From: Argopecten irradians
Lineage: Eukaryota; Mollusca; Bivalvia; Pectinida; Pectinidae
Assembly: GCF_041381155.1 (NCBI RefSeq)
Contig: NC_091139.1
Location: 8,804,383-8,868,382, forward strand
Length of the DNA stretch: 64,000 bases
Direction of reading: 5' to 3'
The notes under the pieces were generated by a model that searched no databases, was not told where the DNA came from, and saw nothing but the letters and a program-made list of their open reading frames with translations. The translations under genes and the position numbers were made by a program. This document shows, piece after piece, positions 13,401-28,400 of the stretch (positions are counted from its first letter, which is position 1; every line of letters begins with the position of its first letter).

Positions 13401-16400
13401 CGTGATATCGGACTCGGGTTTCACAATCAATATTTGTAATTATTAGATATACTAATTAATCATATTAGCTTCGTATGTTCATTGATTATTTCGTTGTTGT
13501 CGTTTCTTTGGACGCAAATTATAGAGAGAAAACATCCTTTAGACTGCCCTATCATTATGTATCCCATTACTCAATTATGTGTGGAAATATCATTTTGTAA
13601 AAAAAAAGTATGACATTGATGATATTACTTATTCAATTTCAATAAATCTGTGAAGATTGATGGCCGCTATTGATTGAGTTTTTATTCTTTGTTTGAATTC
13701 ATATTCCAAAAATAGTAGCCTATTTGGACCTTCTCGAGTTATATATGGGTCTAAATACAATATGGCCTCTGCTGGTGCCAAGGTTTTCCAAATGATTACT
13801 ATTCCTTTGTTCTCTCTTGTGTTTCAACGACACCGGTATGTGTGTTTTACAAGACGGGTAAATTGATATTTAACCTGACAATACAAACTTCTGCTTGATA
13901 AAATGTGAATAATTCTTGCTGATTAAATTCAATTTATCCAGCCTTTCAACACACGTGCCGGTAGACACGCACGACCACAGATGTTTTAGAAGACGCTACT
14001 AATAGAATTAATTCCTCTCTGGTCTGATAACTTACAGAACAAATATCTTAAGACGTATTACAAAACTATTGTGTATTTGCGTATTACAGAGTTATCCGCC
14101 CTTGTGGGTAGGTATTTATTGTGACGTCATGCGTTTGCGAGCGTAACGTCATACTTTTTGGAGAAAACGCTCACAAAATAATGACGTAACAATCGATATC
14201 TACCCACAAGGGAGGTAAATCTGTAATATGCAAAGACGGAAAAGTGAATCGGTGACATTTTCGTTTTATAATTTGGAGCTATGTTTTTCTTTGTTCCCTC
14301 AACAGCCGTCATCTGTGTGGTTATTTTGGGCACTGGACCTTGTGATTGTTGCCGACAGTTAGTTTTAAATCAGGACTTGAATTTGTACAGTTTTGTAAAT
14401 AATTATTTGCTGCTTTTGTTTGTTTTTTTTTCTTCAAAGTTTTCACGATGAATGTTATTCTTTATATAATATTCGAGTTTGAAAAAAATAAATAGATTAA
14501 TAAAATTTATGCGATCACAAAACAACCGTCAGTTGTGTACTTATTATGGGGAATGGGGACCAAGACTTGTGATTGTTGCAGACTGTATTCATGGTATTGT
14601 AGTGCTAGCATGCTGCAGCGTACCCAGTAGATCATATCCTATTGATACACTCCCTTGAAGAACGACTTGACAAATACTAGTACTACAAGGTGAAAAATAA
14701 TGTGTCATTACTTTTAAAACATTACATAACGAAACATCACGAGAAAAGATCAAGTCAGCAAGGTAGCACATTTTTGGTGCCAGAGATGAGATTCTGCACA
14801 AGTAGGCGATATCAATCATATTTAAAACCTTGGTGCAATTAAATCACGACCGAGTTTTCAGAATTTTTTTCCTGAAATGAATGACGGTTTTGTATCCTTC
14901 AGGTTAATTAAACCCCTAAAAGTTCACGACTGACAACATATAAGCTAGCATATATCTACCCGTACTGCTGACATATTGCCACATGCGGAGTTACAATTGT
15001 ACAAACGTTTTCATTATTTATTTACTGTTTTCCAGCCGTTAATATTCAGTATGTACTATACAATATACTTAGTTTGCTTTGTTTGATTTAATACGGTGGC
15101 CATTCGCCATCCATTCGTGCTTTATCAGCCATTTCGTATTCATTTTATTATTTCGACCGGGATCCGGAAATCAGAGCTAGTGGCATCCGTCCTGTGTCAT
15201 TATCCTCATACCTAACGTAAGCCAATCGTCCACAAAGATCATAAGTACAGTTATTGAATATTGACCGTATTACATTGTGTAAGAATAACACTGATATTGA
15301 CTTCCGCTGTTAAGCCCATTACAGAACAAACATGGCGGTTTCCACGCCGCGCGGCCGCATGGGATATCTATTGAGAAATCGATTGGTCCTTGATCTACTA
15401 TCATCAGGTAAGATTGGTCCTATCGACAGTAAAGTATCGAGCCCTGGGGACTGACCTGAATTGACCTCTTCAGGTACATATATATGTCCGGCAGAATTGA
15501 CAGTATGGTATATCGCACCAAATGACATCCTTACAAATTGTGCCAAACATGCCTTAATTAAATGTTCGGGAATTATTTATTTAGAGTTCATACAGGTACA
15601 GGAAAACGAGATAGAATATAAACGTTTGATTCTCGCTCACCTGTATTCAATGGTTATACGAGCATGTGTTACGCCTTAACGTTGATATAAATGTAGCTAA
15701 TGACGTAACTGATCACTCTTATAGACCGGACGGTCCATTACTCACGTGTTCACTACAACACGAGTCGATAAACCGTCTACTCTATCTCAATTGGTCTTGA
15801 GACCATGAAGTGCAATTAATGGAGAGGTTGCAAAAAGTTGCCAAACACATTCATTTTGGAATCAGCGTTCTAAGGTGCATAGATACAGTGCACAAATAAC
15901 AACAAATAAACTCACTGCAATACGAGGTAACTACGTATATATATACCATTTACGGAAACATGAACGCTATAAATCAGCCAATGACCTTGACTTTGGTATA
16001 TCAACGTGATGTTGGCGTTAGTATAATGAATATTTGAGGCTAGTAGTAAAAACCAAATGCATTAACCAACTCATTCAACTGTTTTATACTTAGTAGGACA
16101 TTATGATGCAAAAGGCAAAGTATCATTATTTCTTCATACTGGGACAAAATGTCGCTCATACATCATACAGCTGTTACGTCTTTCAAGAACTTCATGATGC
16201 AGAGAACATAAAACAGCCGGTTTCTCATTCATTCAAAACTCAATTTTGCGAAATCATCATACAGTTGTTTCGTTCTCTCATTCGAACTAAAATAATGCAA
16301 AGGTCAGCATATTCATGATTCCTCTTCTAAAACTAAAAATAATGCAAAGACCATCATACAGGCTATATACATCTATTTCCTCCTTCAAAAGGAAATAATC

Positions 16401-19400
16401 ATCAAAGACCATAATACCACGTTTCCTCCTTCTAGAACTAAATAATGCAAGACACCATACACAAAGTTTCTTCCTTCTAGAACCCAATTATGTGAAGACC
16501 ATCATGCAGCTGTTTCGGTCTTTTAGAACACATTTCTTTCAAAAAAAAATCATAATGCTGTTTCGTATGATGAAAATAACACATTTTTTAGATAGGTTTT
16601 ACATAACCAGTGTCGGAACTTTCATTTATACTTGGCTAATTATGTAGGTCAAACATAAGCTACCATAGTCAGAACTTGGTGCTGTTTGTCACTCTTGGTA
16701 TAATGACCACATCATGACTAACTTATCTTGATTCTTTTTACCCTGGACCTTTTGGTGTCTATTTTGGTATATATTCCACTAGAATCTTATATCAGGTTTA
16801 GTAGACTCAGATTACGTGTTTTAATGAATTATTCACGGATCTGTCATGGTATAAAAGTCCGCCGATAATCGATGACCTTATTGTACATGAGGATGGGTTT
16901 AGCAAGCTTTCTGCGGAATTCCCATCTCGGAACTTCAACTATTCTATCATATCATTGTTAGAAGAATTTATCTATGAATCGACAGATCAGGAACAAACAA
17001 CACCAACTACAAAACAAAAGCTGTACGGACGTTAACCAAGCACTGGAACTCTGCATAACTTTCTACAAGTAGAGGGTTCTTCTGCTTTAGTGACGACATA
17101 CGCCATACAAAGTTAGGCCTAGGTTGTGTTCGCATTCTCAAATGAGAAACACCCCCATCTCTCTTCCATTTGTGAGATGCATGGGAAGTTTTGATGGAGA
17201 TGATATTGCCATTTGAACTCTTCGTAGAGCAACATATTGCAATGAATCATTCTTCAATAATTTTTATCACGAATTAAATATCTATAAAAGATCATTACAT
17301 TGCAGGAAAAGGTACAATTCTCTGACAGAAACCGCCACCAACATTAAAATATCTACGTATACAACAATGTCAATGACCATTGATTGATTGATTCAACATA
17401 TTTAATTGTCTTAATGGATATACGATAGGATCATCAGGTATGAGTTACAGACGCCTTCTGTACAATAAATACCAACATGACGCCAACAACAAGACGAAAA
17501 CAACAACATCATGGAAAGGACGATGAAAATGACATTACAGACGACAATTACAACGACACAATGACTTTAACAACGAACATGAAAGTAACAGCAGCAACAG
17601 ACACATTAACGGCGACCATCACATTAACTAAACAATGTAGCAACGAACTGACAATGAGCCGAAACAACAAAACAACGACGATGAAAGTAACGACATCCGC
17701 AATGAAAATCGACAATGACATTATATGACAAGACTATACAAATGGCATGGTGTGATTGTTTACCTCGTCGTTCTAGTCATTCTGTGAACTTCTAAATGAA
17801 ATCGACTATCAGTAAGTATAAATACCTGTAACACGTTTCCAGACGACAACCACAGACGATGGTGGGTGAGAGTCTACCTGTTCACCTATGTAATAGTTAT
17901 ACATTAACGTGTTACACATAGCAGGACCACATAATGAACGGATCCATATCTAAACTTCAAATGTCAGATTTCTTAGGAAACATTTAAATCGTACAAAACA
18001 GCTTTTGCTGTTTCGTTACTGAAGCAGAAACATCGCGGGTCACATCTATATCCGCCTTGTGTAATGGTTAGGTGCTGGAACAGCCTGGCGCTCGTCCGAG
18101 AACCTCCCGGTACCAAATTCAGGTGTGATTTCATTTAATTAACTTTATTACTTTGGTTTTAAGGCCAATTATATTCTACGTTTTTACAAAATTCATACAA
18201 CATAATATAAATCAGAGTAATTGCATTGATCAATTAAATTGATTGATTATCTGTTGAAATAGGACAGTATGGGGTAAAACTAACAAATACAAAAGTATAT
18301 CTGTACTGATACACTACAAAGTCAGCACAACAAATCAAACTCGTGTGTTTTCTCTGGCCTAGACCTTTCCTTTTCCAATAAGACGTAGTAAATAGCATGC
18401 AGTAAAACTCGTAGAAATTTGAGGTACACGACCATTTATTACAGGTAAGCGACTAATAGGTGTATTTATGTTGATAAGATATGTAATGAAATGTCGGATA
18501 ACCAGAGGTTGTGCATGGTATGGCGAGTTTGCCTGGTTTCATTAAAGGCAAACATGGCTAAATCTTGTGTCGATTAGTAAATATGAGTTTAATTGAACAC
18601 ATTTGGCATTCTATCTTTGAAAGTTACACAGTAAAGGGGATCAATGCTTCACATTTTAAACGATCGTGAAATTTCGTTTTCTGTAAATGTTTAAGTAGGA
18701 TTAAGTAACACAGACTAACATATTGATATTGGAAGTAGGTTTATATAGGGGTTTTATACTACAAACTGGTCACGTCCATAGTGATAGTTCTAAAGAAATA
18801 AAGACTTCTGAAAATACAATGTTCGGAACAGCTGTATGGTGTCCCTAACATCACCGACAAGTTCTAGAGGGACAAAACAGCTTATGGTGTCCCTAACATC
18901 ACTGACAAGTTCTAAAGATACAAAAAAATCTGTAAGATGTCCCTAACATAATGATAGTTTTACTAAAGGAGATAAAAAGCTAAGCCAAACATCACTGACA
19001 AGTCCTAGAAAGATTAAACAGCTTATAGTGTCTGTAACATCACTGACAAATTCTAGAAAGACAAAAAAGTTGTATGTTGTCGCTAACATCACTGACAAGT
19101 TCTAGAAATACACAAAACAGCTTATGGTTTCCCTAACATCACTGATGAGTTCTAGGGGGGAAAAAGAACTGTATGTTGTCCCTAACATCACTGACAAGTC
19201 CTTGAGGGACAAAACAGCTGTATGGTGTCTCTTACATCACTGAAGAGTCCTAGGAAGACACAACAGCTGTTTGTGTCCAAAACGATAACTGACGAGTTCT
19301 AAAAAGACAAAACAGTTGTGTGGTGTCCTTAATATTACTGATAAATTGAACAGTCCGAAAGGGACGACTGTAGTAGATGTATGCTAACTCTACGGTAAAA

Positions 19401-22400
19401 CGATGCGAGTTAAGAAGAACCTTCTTTCAAGTCTCTAAACTTTACTGACGAGTCCTAAGCGGATGAAGCAGACTTTTGTTGTTCCCAGCATCACTGCAGG
19501 GTTAGATGACAAATCAATTATTCGGTGCAATTTCGAATTGAAAATACATCATTTTAACTTTGCAAAAATGAAAAGCATTTACTCCTTTCAAAATATGGAC
19601 ATGATGTAATTATAATCATAGAAAGGCCGAGTGCTGTTTACATATTGATTAGTACTTTATCTGTTCAAGTAAACATATCTCATACTAGTAATCTCATGGT
19701 AATGAATTGTAAACAGTTATCAATATCTTATCTTATTACAAGCATTTATAAACATCAAAACGTAATACGTGACACAATAGATATGAGAGAAACAAAGAAA
19801 CCTGTTCCTTTGGTGCTTACCCCTTCGTTCCGGGTAGGGTCACCCAAACTTTGGAGGGTCGGAGCATGAAGTCCTTTAAAATCCGCACCTCTGATTCACA
19901 TATATAATCCTCTTCCGTACCCGGGGGTGGGGTTTAGAGGGTGGAGCCTACCCTAGTAGGACGTAAGGGTAACCACTGTCCAGAAATAACATAGCACCAA
20001 GTGTAGAGATCTCAAAAGTGTGGGAACCAGTACTATATTCCAATTCTTTGATTTGAGGCACCCAGGGGGTATTTCTTAACAAAAACGCTAAAATCAATCA
20101 TAAAAGCAAAACGAGGTGCTTCTATTTGTCAAGGAAAACAGCATTTTATTTTCTAAGGACATGCATTACGGTCTGTATGATGCGCTGACTAGTTTTTAAA
20201 CCTATAAAATGAATTTCCCTTTGTCCGAGTTTGGCCTATTGTTTAGCGTGACATGGTACCGTAACTATATGACGTGCCGTGAAAGGTGTATAGAATACCG
20301 ATAGAAATACATAATGCATAACGGGTTAACACTTGGCAGTGGTAGCCTCTCCTGAATTATTGTAATCCGGCCTTATTCATGCTGAGTTCCCTCCTGTACT
20401 CTAAATACAATGCCGCACCCATCTGTATCAAACGCCCCCTCACAATTCTACCGCGTCACCAAACTCGAACACTTTCACAAATAGTATGCAAGTGTTTCTA
20501 ACTCATTTCTCACTTTTAAAATAACAAAAAAGAAAAAACCCAAATCAAATTGATAATCATCGTAAGGTCATGCGGTTAATTAATTAATGATATAAACCTA
20601 TTCATGTTCAACAACTGTTTAAATGACCGGGAAACTTGATACAGGGGGATTTAAAAACACTCGTCTGAGTACTGGGTTATGTTTAGTTGGTCCCGACCTG
20701 ATAGCCTATATATCTATACAGTGCCAAACAAATCCTGCAATACTTCACACCGAAATATATGGTTAATATACCCGTACAATGTCAATAGTGCACAAAGCAC
20801 AACCTCGCAATGTTTTACATGTTTGGTTAGCTTTCTTACCCGTACAATGTCAATAGTGCACAAAGCACAACCTCGCAATGTTTTACATGTTTGGTTAGCT
20901 TTCTTACCCGTACAATGTCATTAGTGCACAAAGCACAACCTCGCAATGTTTTACATGTTTGGTTAACTTTCTTACCCGTACAATGTCATTAGTGCACAAA
21001 GTACAACCTCGCAATGTTTTACATGTTTGGTTAGCTTTCTTACCCGTACAATGTCATTAGTGCACAAAGCACAGCCTCGCAATGTTTTACATGTTTGGTT
21101 AGCTTTCTTACCCGTACAATGTCAATAGTGCACCAAGCACAACCTCGCAATGTTTTACATGTTTGGTTAGCTTTCTTACCCGTACAATGTCAATAGTGCA
21201 CCAAGCACAACCTCGCAATGTTTTACATGTTTGGTTAGCTTTCTTACCCGTACAATGTCAAGAGTGCATCAAGCACAACCTCGCAATGTTTTAAATGTAT
21301 AGTTAGCTTTCTGACCTGTACCATATACAGACTATACAAAATACAACCCAAAATTTGCCCCATATTTAAAGCAGTCGCTATTGTGATGTCAGGAAAAATC
21401 ATCCGCAATTAGAGCAACAATAACACGCTGACAGAGAAATACCGCCACACCACTGTCGTAGGGAGAATTTCTCTTTCAAGTCCAATTAACGGAAGTTTAA
21501 TTAACACAACCTAATTAACAATTAATAAACTCAACTCAGTTCTTCATAACAAGATACAATTAACAAATCAAGAACAATTAACAAATCCAACCGGAAGTGA
21601 AGTAAACAGAATTATTACCTGATCCTGTGGGAAACCTTTGGTGTCGGTAAGACGAAAGGCAGCGTCCTGTATGGACCGTATTTGGACATTCTGACGTCTC
21701 CTCACACCGAACACGTAATAAAGATACCGATATCAGTGGAGACCATAAATTTCCTATCTGTACGTTGGTCAGCTTGAGTCGACAGAACCATAAAACATTA
21801 TCCAAACACTTGTACTTACACGTGTAGAGCGGTTTGTGTAAAACTCATGTTTTAGTCATAGATTTCTCTCCTTCCGAAATTACCACGCTAGGTATTGATT
21901 TTTGGCCCCGACTTACCTGGACTCCTAAATATGGACTCTAGTTTGCATGTACTTGTCACAGAAAACCTGTCCTGAGATTAAACGATTGTAAACTTGAGTA
22001 AACTTTCAGTTTTTTTAGTATAAAAATATCAAAACAATAACCCAATCCAGGTAAGAACAAACACAACCCATACATGTACCTTTGTTTTTGATATCAGAAC
22101 CAGACAAATACCAACTTCATGTCTGCTAAGAGTACTGAATTTACCACAATTACAATATTTTATCACTTTGAATATCCATCAAATGAATAATGTCACATTG
22201 TTTTTACCTTTTTCACGAACGTCTAGGAATTCCGGCAGTTTGAAGAATACTGTCCCAAGAAGACAGCGAGATTGTGACATCCGCGGAGCAAAGTAAGGCT
22301 TTAGATGACGGGTTGTAAAGATAATGCCAGTCTCTAAACTAGAGTTTCACCTTTTTTCTACAAAGTACCGTATTATCTAGGCGCACACAATAGCCATAGT

Positions 22401-25400
22401 CTACAACAGCATGACAATCACTCTCCTCCATGAATTCGTCTGCTACCTTTTCAAACTGTATACACAAAACACTTACCAGGATTCTGTTAGAATAGTATCA
22501 TTTCAAAAAGAATCGTCAGCTAGAAGCATTCAGTCATGTAAGATTATCTATCAAAATGCATATTTTTGGTTTAAAAAATCCCAAATATTATATGATGCTG
22601 CTCGACCCGTTCAACAAATTTGACAATGTATTCAGATCAAGAAGAACAATTGATTTCCGAAAAAACTGTTGTATGCAAGAGAAAGCTGCCAATGCTTTTC
22701 ACGAGCAGTTCTATTCTATTGCAATTGTAGAGCATTGGTATTGTGGTATATTAATGTATAAGTAGCAATGAAAACAAACCACTTTCCCAGGTACAATCAT
22801 GTAAAAATAGTAAGCAAATATGTATACATGAATATTTAATCGACAAACAGTTCCATTTAGGATTTCAATAGGTTTTTAATGAAGCACTGTAGGCCCTAAG
22901 CTGGAATGTTGGTTTATCTATCTCATTCCATGGTTGTTATATGTACTCTGTGCTACCCAAATACAAAATAACAATAGTATCGTATTTCTTTATTGCTCCC
23001 ACAGCAGGTAAATCAGTAAAACTTTTGTGATATTGAACAGAATTATAGTAAACATTAAATAGAAACTCCGAATTACACAACCATTGTTATCTATTCAGAG
23101 AAAATAAAAACCCACAAAAACTTAAAGGCAATAGAAATGAGTAAACGTACCTTTCATATTTGATGTCAATGATTTAGACACCCACGTGAATGACCAAAGT
23201 CGCAACTAGTCACTTCCTCAGATACATTTCAAAGTATTGTTGTGGATATTTTGGTCTTCTTTTCAACATACTTATGAAATATCCAAATACAAAATAACAG
23301 ACGTATCTTATTTATGTATTGTTTCAACAATATATTCAAATCAGTGAAACGTGTGTGATATTCGACAGTTATAGTAAGAATTCCACAACCATTGTCATCT
23401 ATCAAAAACAAATTATAGTCATATATCTATATTAACATTTTCACTGCAGTTCCACTATGTAACCTTACCAAGCGCAGTAGCGCGCTTCATGGAATTTGCC
23501 TCTGTCCAGTTGGCATTCATATTGGCTTTTGCTTAAATATATATTCATCTATCTACATGATACGTTGCAAAACCAGTTTCCAGTTTGAACACAAGACAAA
23601 TGGTAACTTTATAATTTATGTCGATGCATTTTAGACACCTAATTGAATGGTTCAAATAACACATAGCTCATTCCCCATGACACAATTAACATAAACAAAA
23701 ACTCAGTAGTCCCGTGTCCTTGCTCAGCAATACAAATCCTAAGAGAACGAATTCTCAAGTACATAATAGATGCAATTTATCTTCAGTAACTGATACTTCA
23801 TAACCGTTGCGTGAAACCAGCCGAGAAGATATACAATAATCCAAACTCAACAATGGAACAAGCTGTAAAACTGCATGGAGAATTTTTTATCAAGACCAGG
23901 TGTTGGAAAAGAAAAAGCGTCTGCGGCTTTACCAACAACACCCATCAAAGCAATCTTTGTCGATTTCGATCTTAAGACAATCTCATAGCAGTCAATGGAA
24001 GGTCATGGACAAAACAATCAACAACTACCCAGTTTTTTGTATTGCATATCGCGTAGAGGAAAACATATCGAGGTAAGCTATTAGTGATGTATTTTCGATC
24101 AATATGGTGCACTATGGTGGCATTCACATTTCATAGAAGTTATGGACTACAAAAATGTCGGTTATGCTCCATCTCATCATAACAATGTCTTTTACAAAAT
24201 GCAATAACATTTGTCACATGTAGAATTCAACTAATGATGCCTTTATCCTTCACTCTTTTCATTTTTGGCCTGTAGATAATGAGAGAGTTTTGGATTATGT
24301 CAATCATAAGGTAGACTTATACCGCGCGTTTCATTTGCAGATACAACTGGTACGAACCCGCTGTATCTGTAATGGAACGCGCTGTACCAGCCGAACCGAA
24401 CCGGTACAAGTGGTTCGTTCCACTGGATACCAAGATGGCGGACCCGAGATTCTTCGTTTGTCACCAGAATGTTTTCTTTGTTGAAAACAAGGCAGAGCGT
24501 ATTTATATCCGATAAAATTACATGGATCGTTTATTTCAATGTGTGCTGAAATTCTTTAGGTATTATTTTTATATCCATATCATAGTTAACACCGAAAATA
24601 CTTAGCTTTTATATTCGAAGCGTATCTTTCATATGGGTGCCGCCATCATGAAAAAATCCAAACGCGTTCCATTTGGCGGTGCCGTATCACTTTAGTGCAA
24701 ATGGTACGAATCCGCAAATGGAACGCACGGATGATTGGCACTTGTTGTTAGCGTGCAGCGAGAAACTTATTTCTTTTAAAGAGGAAAGAAAACAAAAACA
24801 CGTTTACGTCCTCGTGACCAAGCTGGATCATTCATTCATAAATCGTTTTTAGCTAAAGTGTCTAACATAGAAGATGATAGAATGTCGACAATATTTGATA
24901 ACCATTAATCAAATAATATTACACTTCATAGAAAGAAAGCACGTCCATTAAATGAGTAATGCTATGAAAAGAAGTAGATATAATTTTTATGAAACGGAAT
25001 GTAATATGGCTGGTTTTTTGGTAGCGAACATGAGTGATTTGAGGCGCTAGCAACTGGACCACACCGAAAAAAACCTGAAACTTTCCAAACTGATACAACT
25101 TCATGAGAGCGACGACTCGATATTTTTGACATATATATAGGATAAGTGGTTGAGGGAGATATTTTTGACATATATTTAAAGAATGATGAATGAAGAGTTT
25201 TACGTGCCAAACATATATAACGTTTCGGGGCACGCCAAATAGTAAAGTGTAAATGCGAATTTATGTATCCTACTGCCTAGACTCGTCAGTGACATTAAAA
25301 CGGTTGATGAGAATGACAACATCTCGATACAGAACACACGTGCTATGATAAAGGTTAAGTCAATCACTGAAGTGAAATCCTATAACGACTGACGAACCTA

Positions 25401-28400
25401 TTTACTTAATCATTTAAATACACACACAGGCAATGCAAATGGTGGAGGCTTTAGGCAGAACACAATAATGGAATTAAATACAACAATCAGAAGCGATATG
25501 AATAATAACGATATGGTGTGGTGATACGTAAATGATGTTTTTGTACCAAACCTGGTAATTCGTCGCATGCTACTTCGTCGCTTCTTCCTTTTCATATTTA
25601 TCACATAAAATGTACACGTTAAGCGCCTGCCACTTAACTGGTGAAGTTTGACAAGCAATGAAATATGATCTGGCAGGTATTTATGTACAGTATCGACTTA
25701 TGCAATATAAACTCTATATCTACTTAACCGATTTACAAACAGTATAGTATGTATTGGGAAACTCTAATATAGAATTACTAAATCGCTTTATATTGGATTT
25801 CTTTACTAAACTTAAATGTTAAAACGTTACAATACGGGATTAAAGAAAAAATATTACCTACAATTTACATCAATGCATAGGTAAAGATTATACGGACGGC
25901 TCCTCACAACCCGACACCGTTGCCAATTATAACACATAGAATAAATACCGCACAAATTAGCTAAAAATCGAATATTTTATGAGTGTACAAGTTTCCAATT
26001 TACAAACTAATTTGATAGTTCAATAGATAATGTATTGATAAGGTGTTTATTCACAGATCCGATGCAGCCGCTAAGTCCTTGTTAGAGTACAGCTTATTTA
26101 AATAGCTTTTGTGTTGCGTTTATTACAATGTAAACGATCGTAATTTGTACGACAATGGACCAAACTGGAGGAGATAATTGGAGGGGCAGCATGTTCAATA
26201 GTATATCATATGGAAGGCCATTCATGCATAAAACGTCTATTAACGATTTAATAAATATTTTTATTAATTTATTGTCCATTGTAACTGTCAAATGTTGCGA
26301 CATTGAACATTTTATACAACAGAACATCCTGAATTTTATATTATTATAATTAATTGTGATAAAAACTTTTAATAAAAACCTGTTTTTACATCTATGTTAA
26401 GATTATGAATAGGCTTACACGTGAATTTGATCAACTTATACAAAGAATCAGCCGCTAAGTCCATAAAGTCAACAATGTTCATGGTATTTATTTCAGCTTT
26501 GACTCATATACAGTGTACCACTTTCCCAACATAAGAAACAAATTCTCAAATATTGTTAAGGAGAACTAGATAGCTTTCTGAATAGTTAGATTATTATTTT
26601 CTTTACCGTGAGAAACGATACAAAAGAGAAAGTACGGTACAGTATATGAATATTTTCGAATTAAAATGAAACTCGGACAAAACATATTAAAGCTTCACTA
26701 AAATGTGGTTTTTAAATTGTCCAAGGTTAAAAGAAAGTAAAAGTAAATCTCTAGGTCTCATTTCAATAGAATGAAGCATCGTAAGGCCAATCTCTGCATT
26801 CCAACAAAGTCTATCTTTGAGTCTGGCTCTACAGGTTAACCTGACAAATCTCGAGTTATGAAAGATATTCATCGGAATAGATTACGTTTTAACGAAAGCG
26901 TAACAAAATAACAAATATATGACGTCATTAGATTTAGGTTAATTAGATTCATCAAATGTAGCACATCATCACAGTATCCTTTGATATCAAGTTATATTAT
27001 ATGATTTTTATCAATCAGGAAAATATAAAGGCTGAAAGTTTTGATACTATTAAATCATCAGAACAAAATCAGAAATACATTTTGAGTGAACTACTGTTTT
27101 TACTGATTATTCAAATAAAATATCTAAAATCAATGTGTGTCCTTATTGAACACTGAAAATAGAAAAACCTGAAGCAGATTTGTAGTAGCTCATTTTAAAG
27201 TTCTACATTTGTATTCCAGCCGTTATTTAAACTTTCCCGTCAATTTCCGATAACTGAATGTGATATAGTATTATCCATCTGATATTCCTCGTATAGTCAA
27301 GTCACGATTTCTCAGAAAGGATACAAGCTACGATAATTGCACTTGTGCTTCAAAACTCAAAAGTAAAATATATTTTTTGGGAGTCACATAGGATATACTC
27401 TCGTTAATCAATTGGATGTTAGCATTAAAATCAGACTTTATCACAGACATAAGATAAAAAGGTGTCATTCATTCTTACACAAACTAAAGAAATCAGTCAT
27501 TATTACTGATAATCTACACGATGTTTATTAATGTTTTGACAGACCAATACTTACAAATGTATTGTGCTTTAAAGCTAACAAATTGTATTGAAGATTAATC
27601 ACATACCAAGTTTAACTGTATTAAGTAAAAGAGAAAATCGGATTTTGTAGATTAAATAAAACGGATTAACTTCAAATATCCATTTTATAATTTAGATATA
27701 GCAAACGAAACCCTCCATAGTGTAACTGGTATACTCAATATTATATTTTCACAAAATGAAATAAAATATGTTATAAAACAGCCTTTACCTTTCGAAGAAG
27801 GCGAAGGGTGTGACCTTCTTGCGGACTATTTTAGGGAGGTAGCCTCCCGTCCGCCTGTACCTCCGAGGTGAGAACTTGATATCCAGCCTCTGTACGCCGA
27901 ACAGATTTTCCTCAGTCAGTTCACTGAGCAAGGCGGGACTGATGAAAACCTTGTCGGTCTCCACAGATCGTCTCACGACATCCCTGTTAGGCAGTGCAGG
28001 GAGTCGGTCCATGACAAAGGTGACGGGTCAGGATACCCTTTCTTCACCTTTGGTTTATTTTGGAATGACAGAAGTCTGCCAACGGGACTGGCTTCCCTGA
28101 ATATCTACCTATGTCTGTGACACTGACTTGGTATTCCCGGAGTTTCGAGAGCATTTACTTCCACGACAATATCATATTAGAACTTGTTGTTTTCTTCATG
28201 CTACGGGTTATCCAATTGAATTTTCATGATTCTGTCTTATCACAAAGGTGATTAGTGGTGATTAATCTGTTAATCCGTGAACACCTTATTAAACAATCAA
28301 CAGTTCGAACATTGACTCTCCTGAAATATTGTTTCCAATGGTACATGGATTTTCACCAAAACTTCGTCATTTTCCTTTTGCACTGTCCGTCTGTTCGTCC

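Noticed and set aside
17477-17728. Thr/Asn/Asp-rich open frame
   Set aside because: Explained by the AAC/ACG low-complexity tract.
20679-20924. 81-codon plus-strand open frame
   Set aside because: Produced by the 68-bp minisatellite reading open across its first units.
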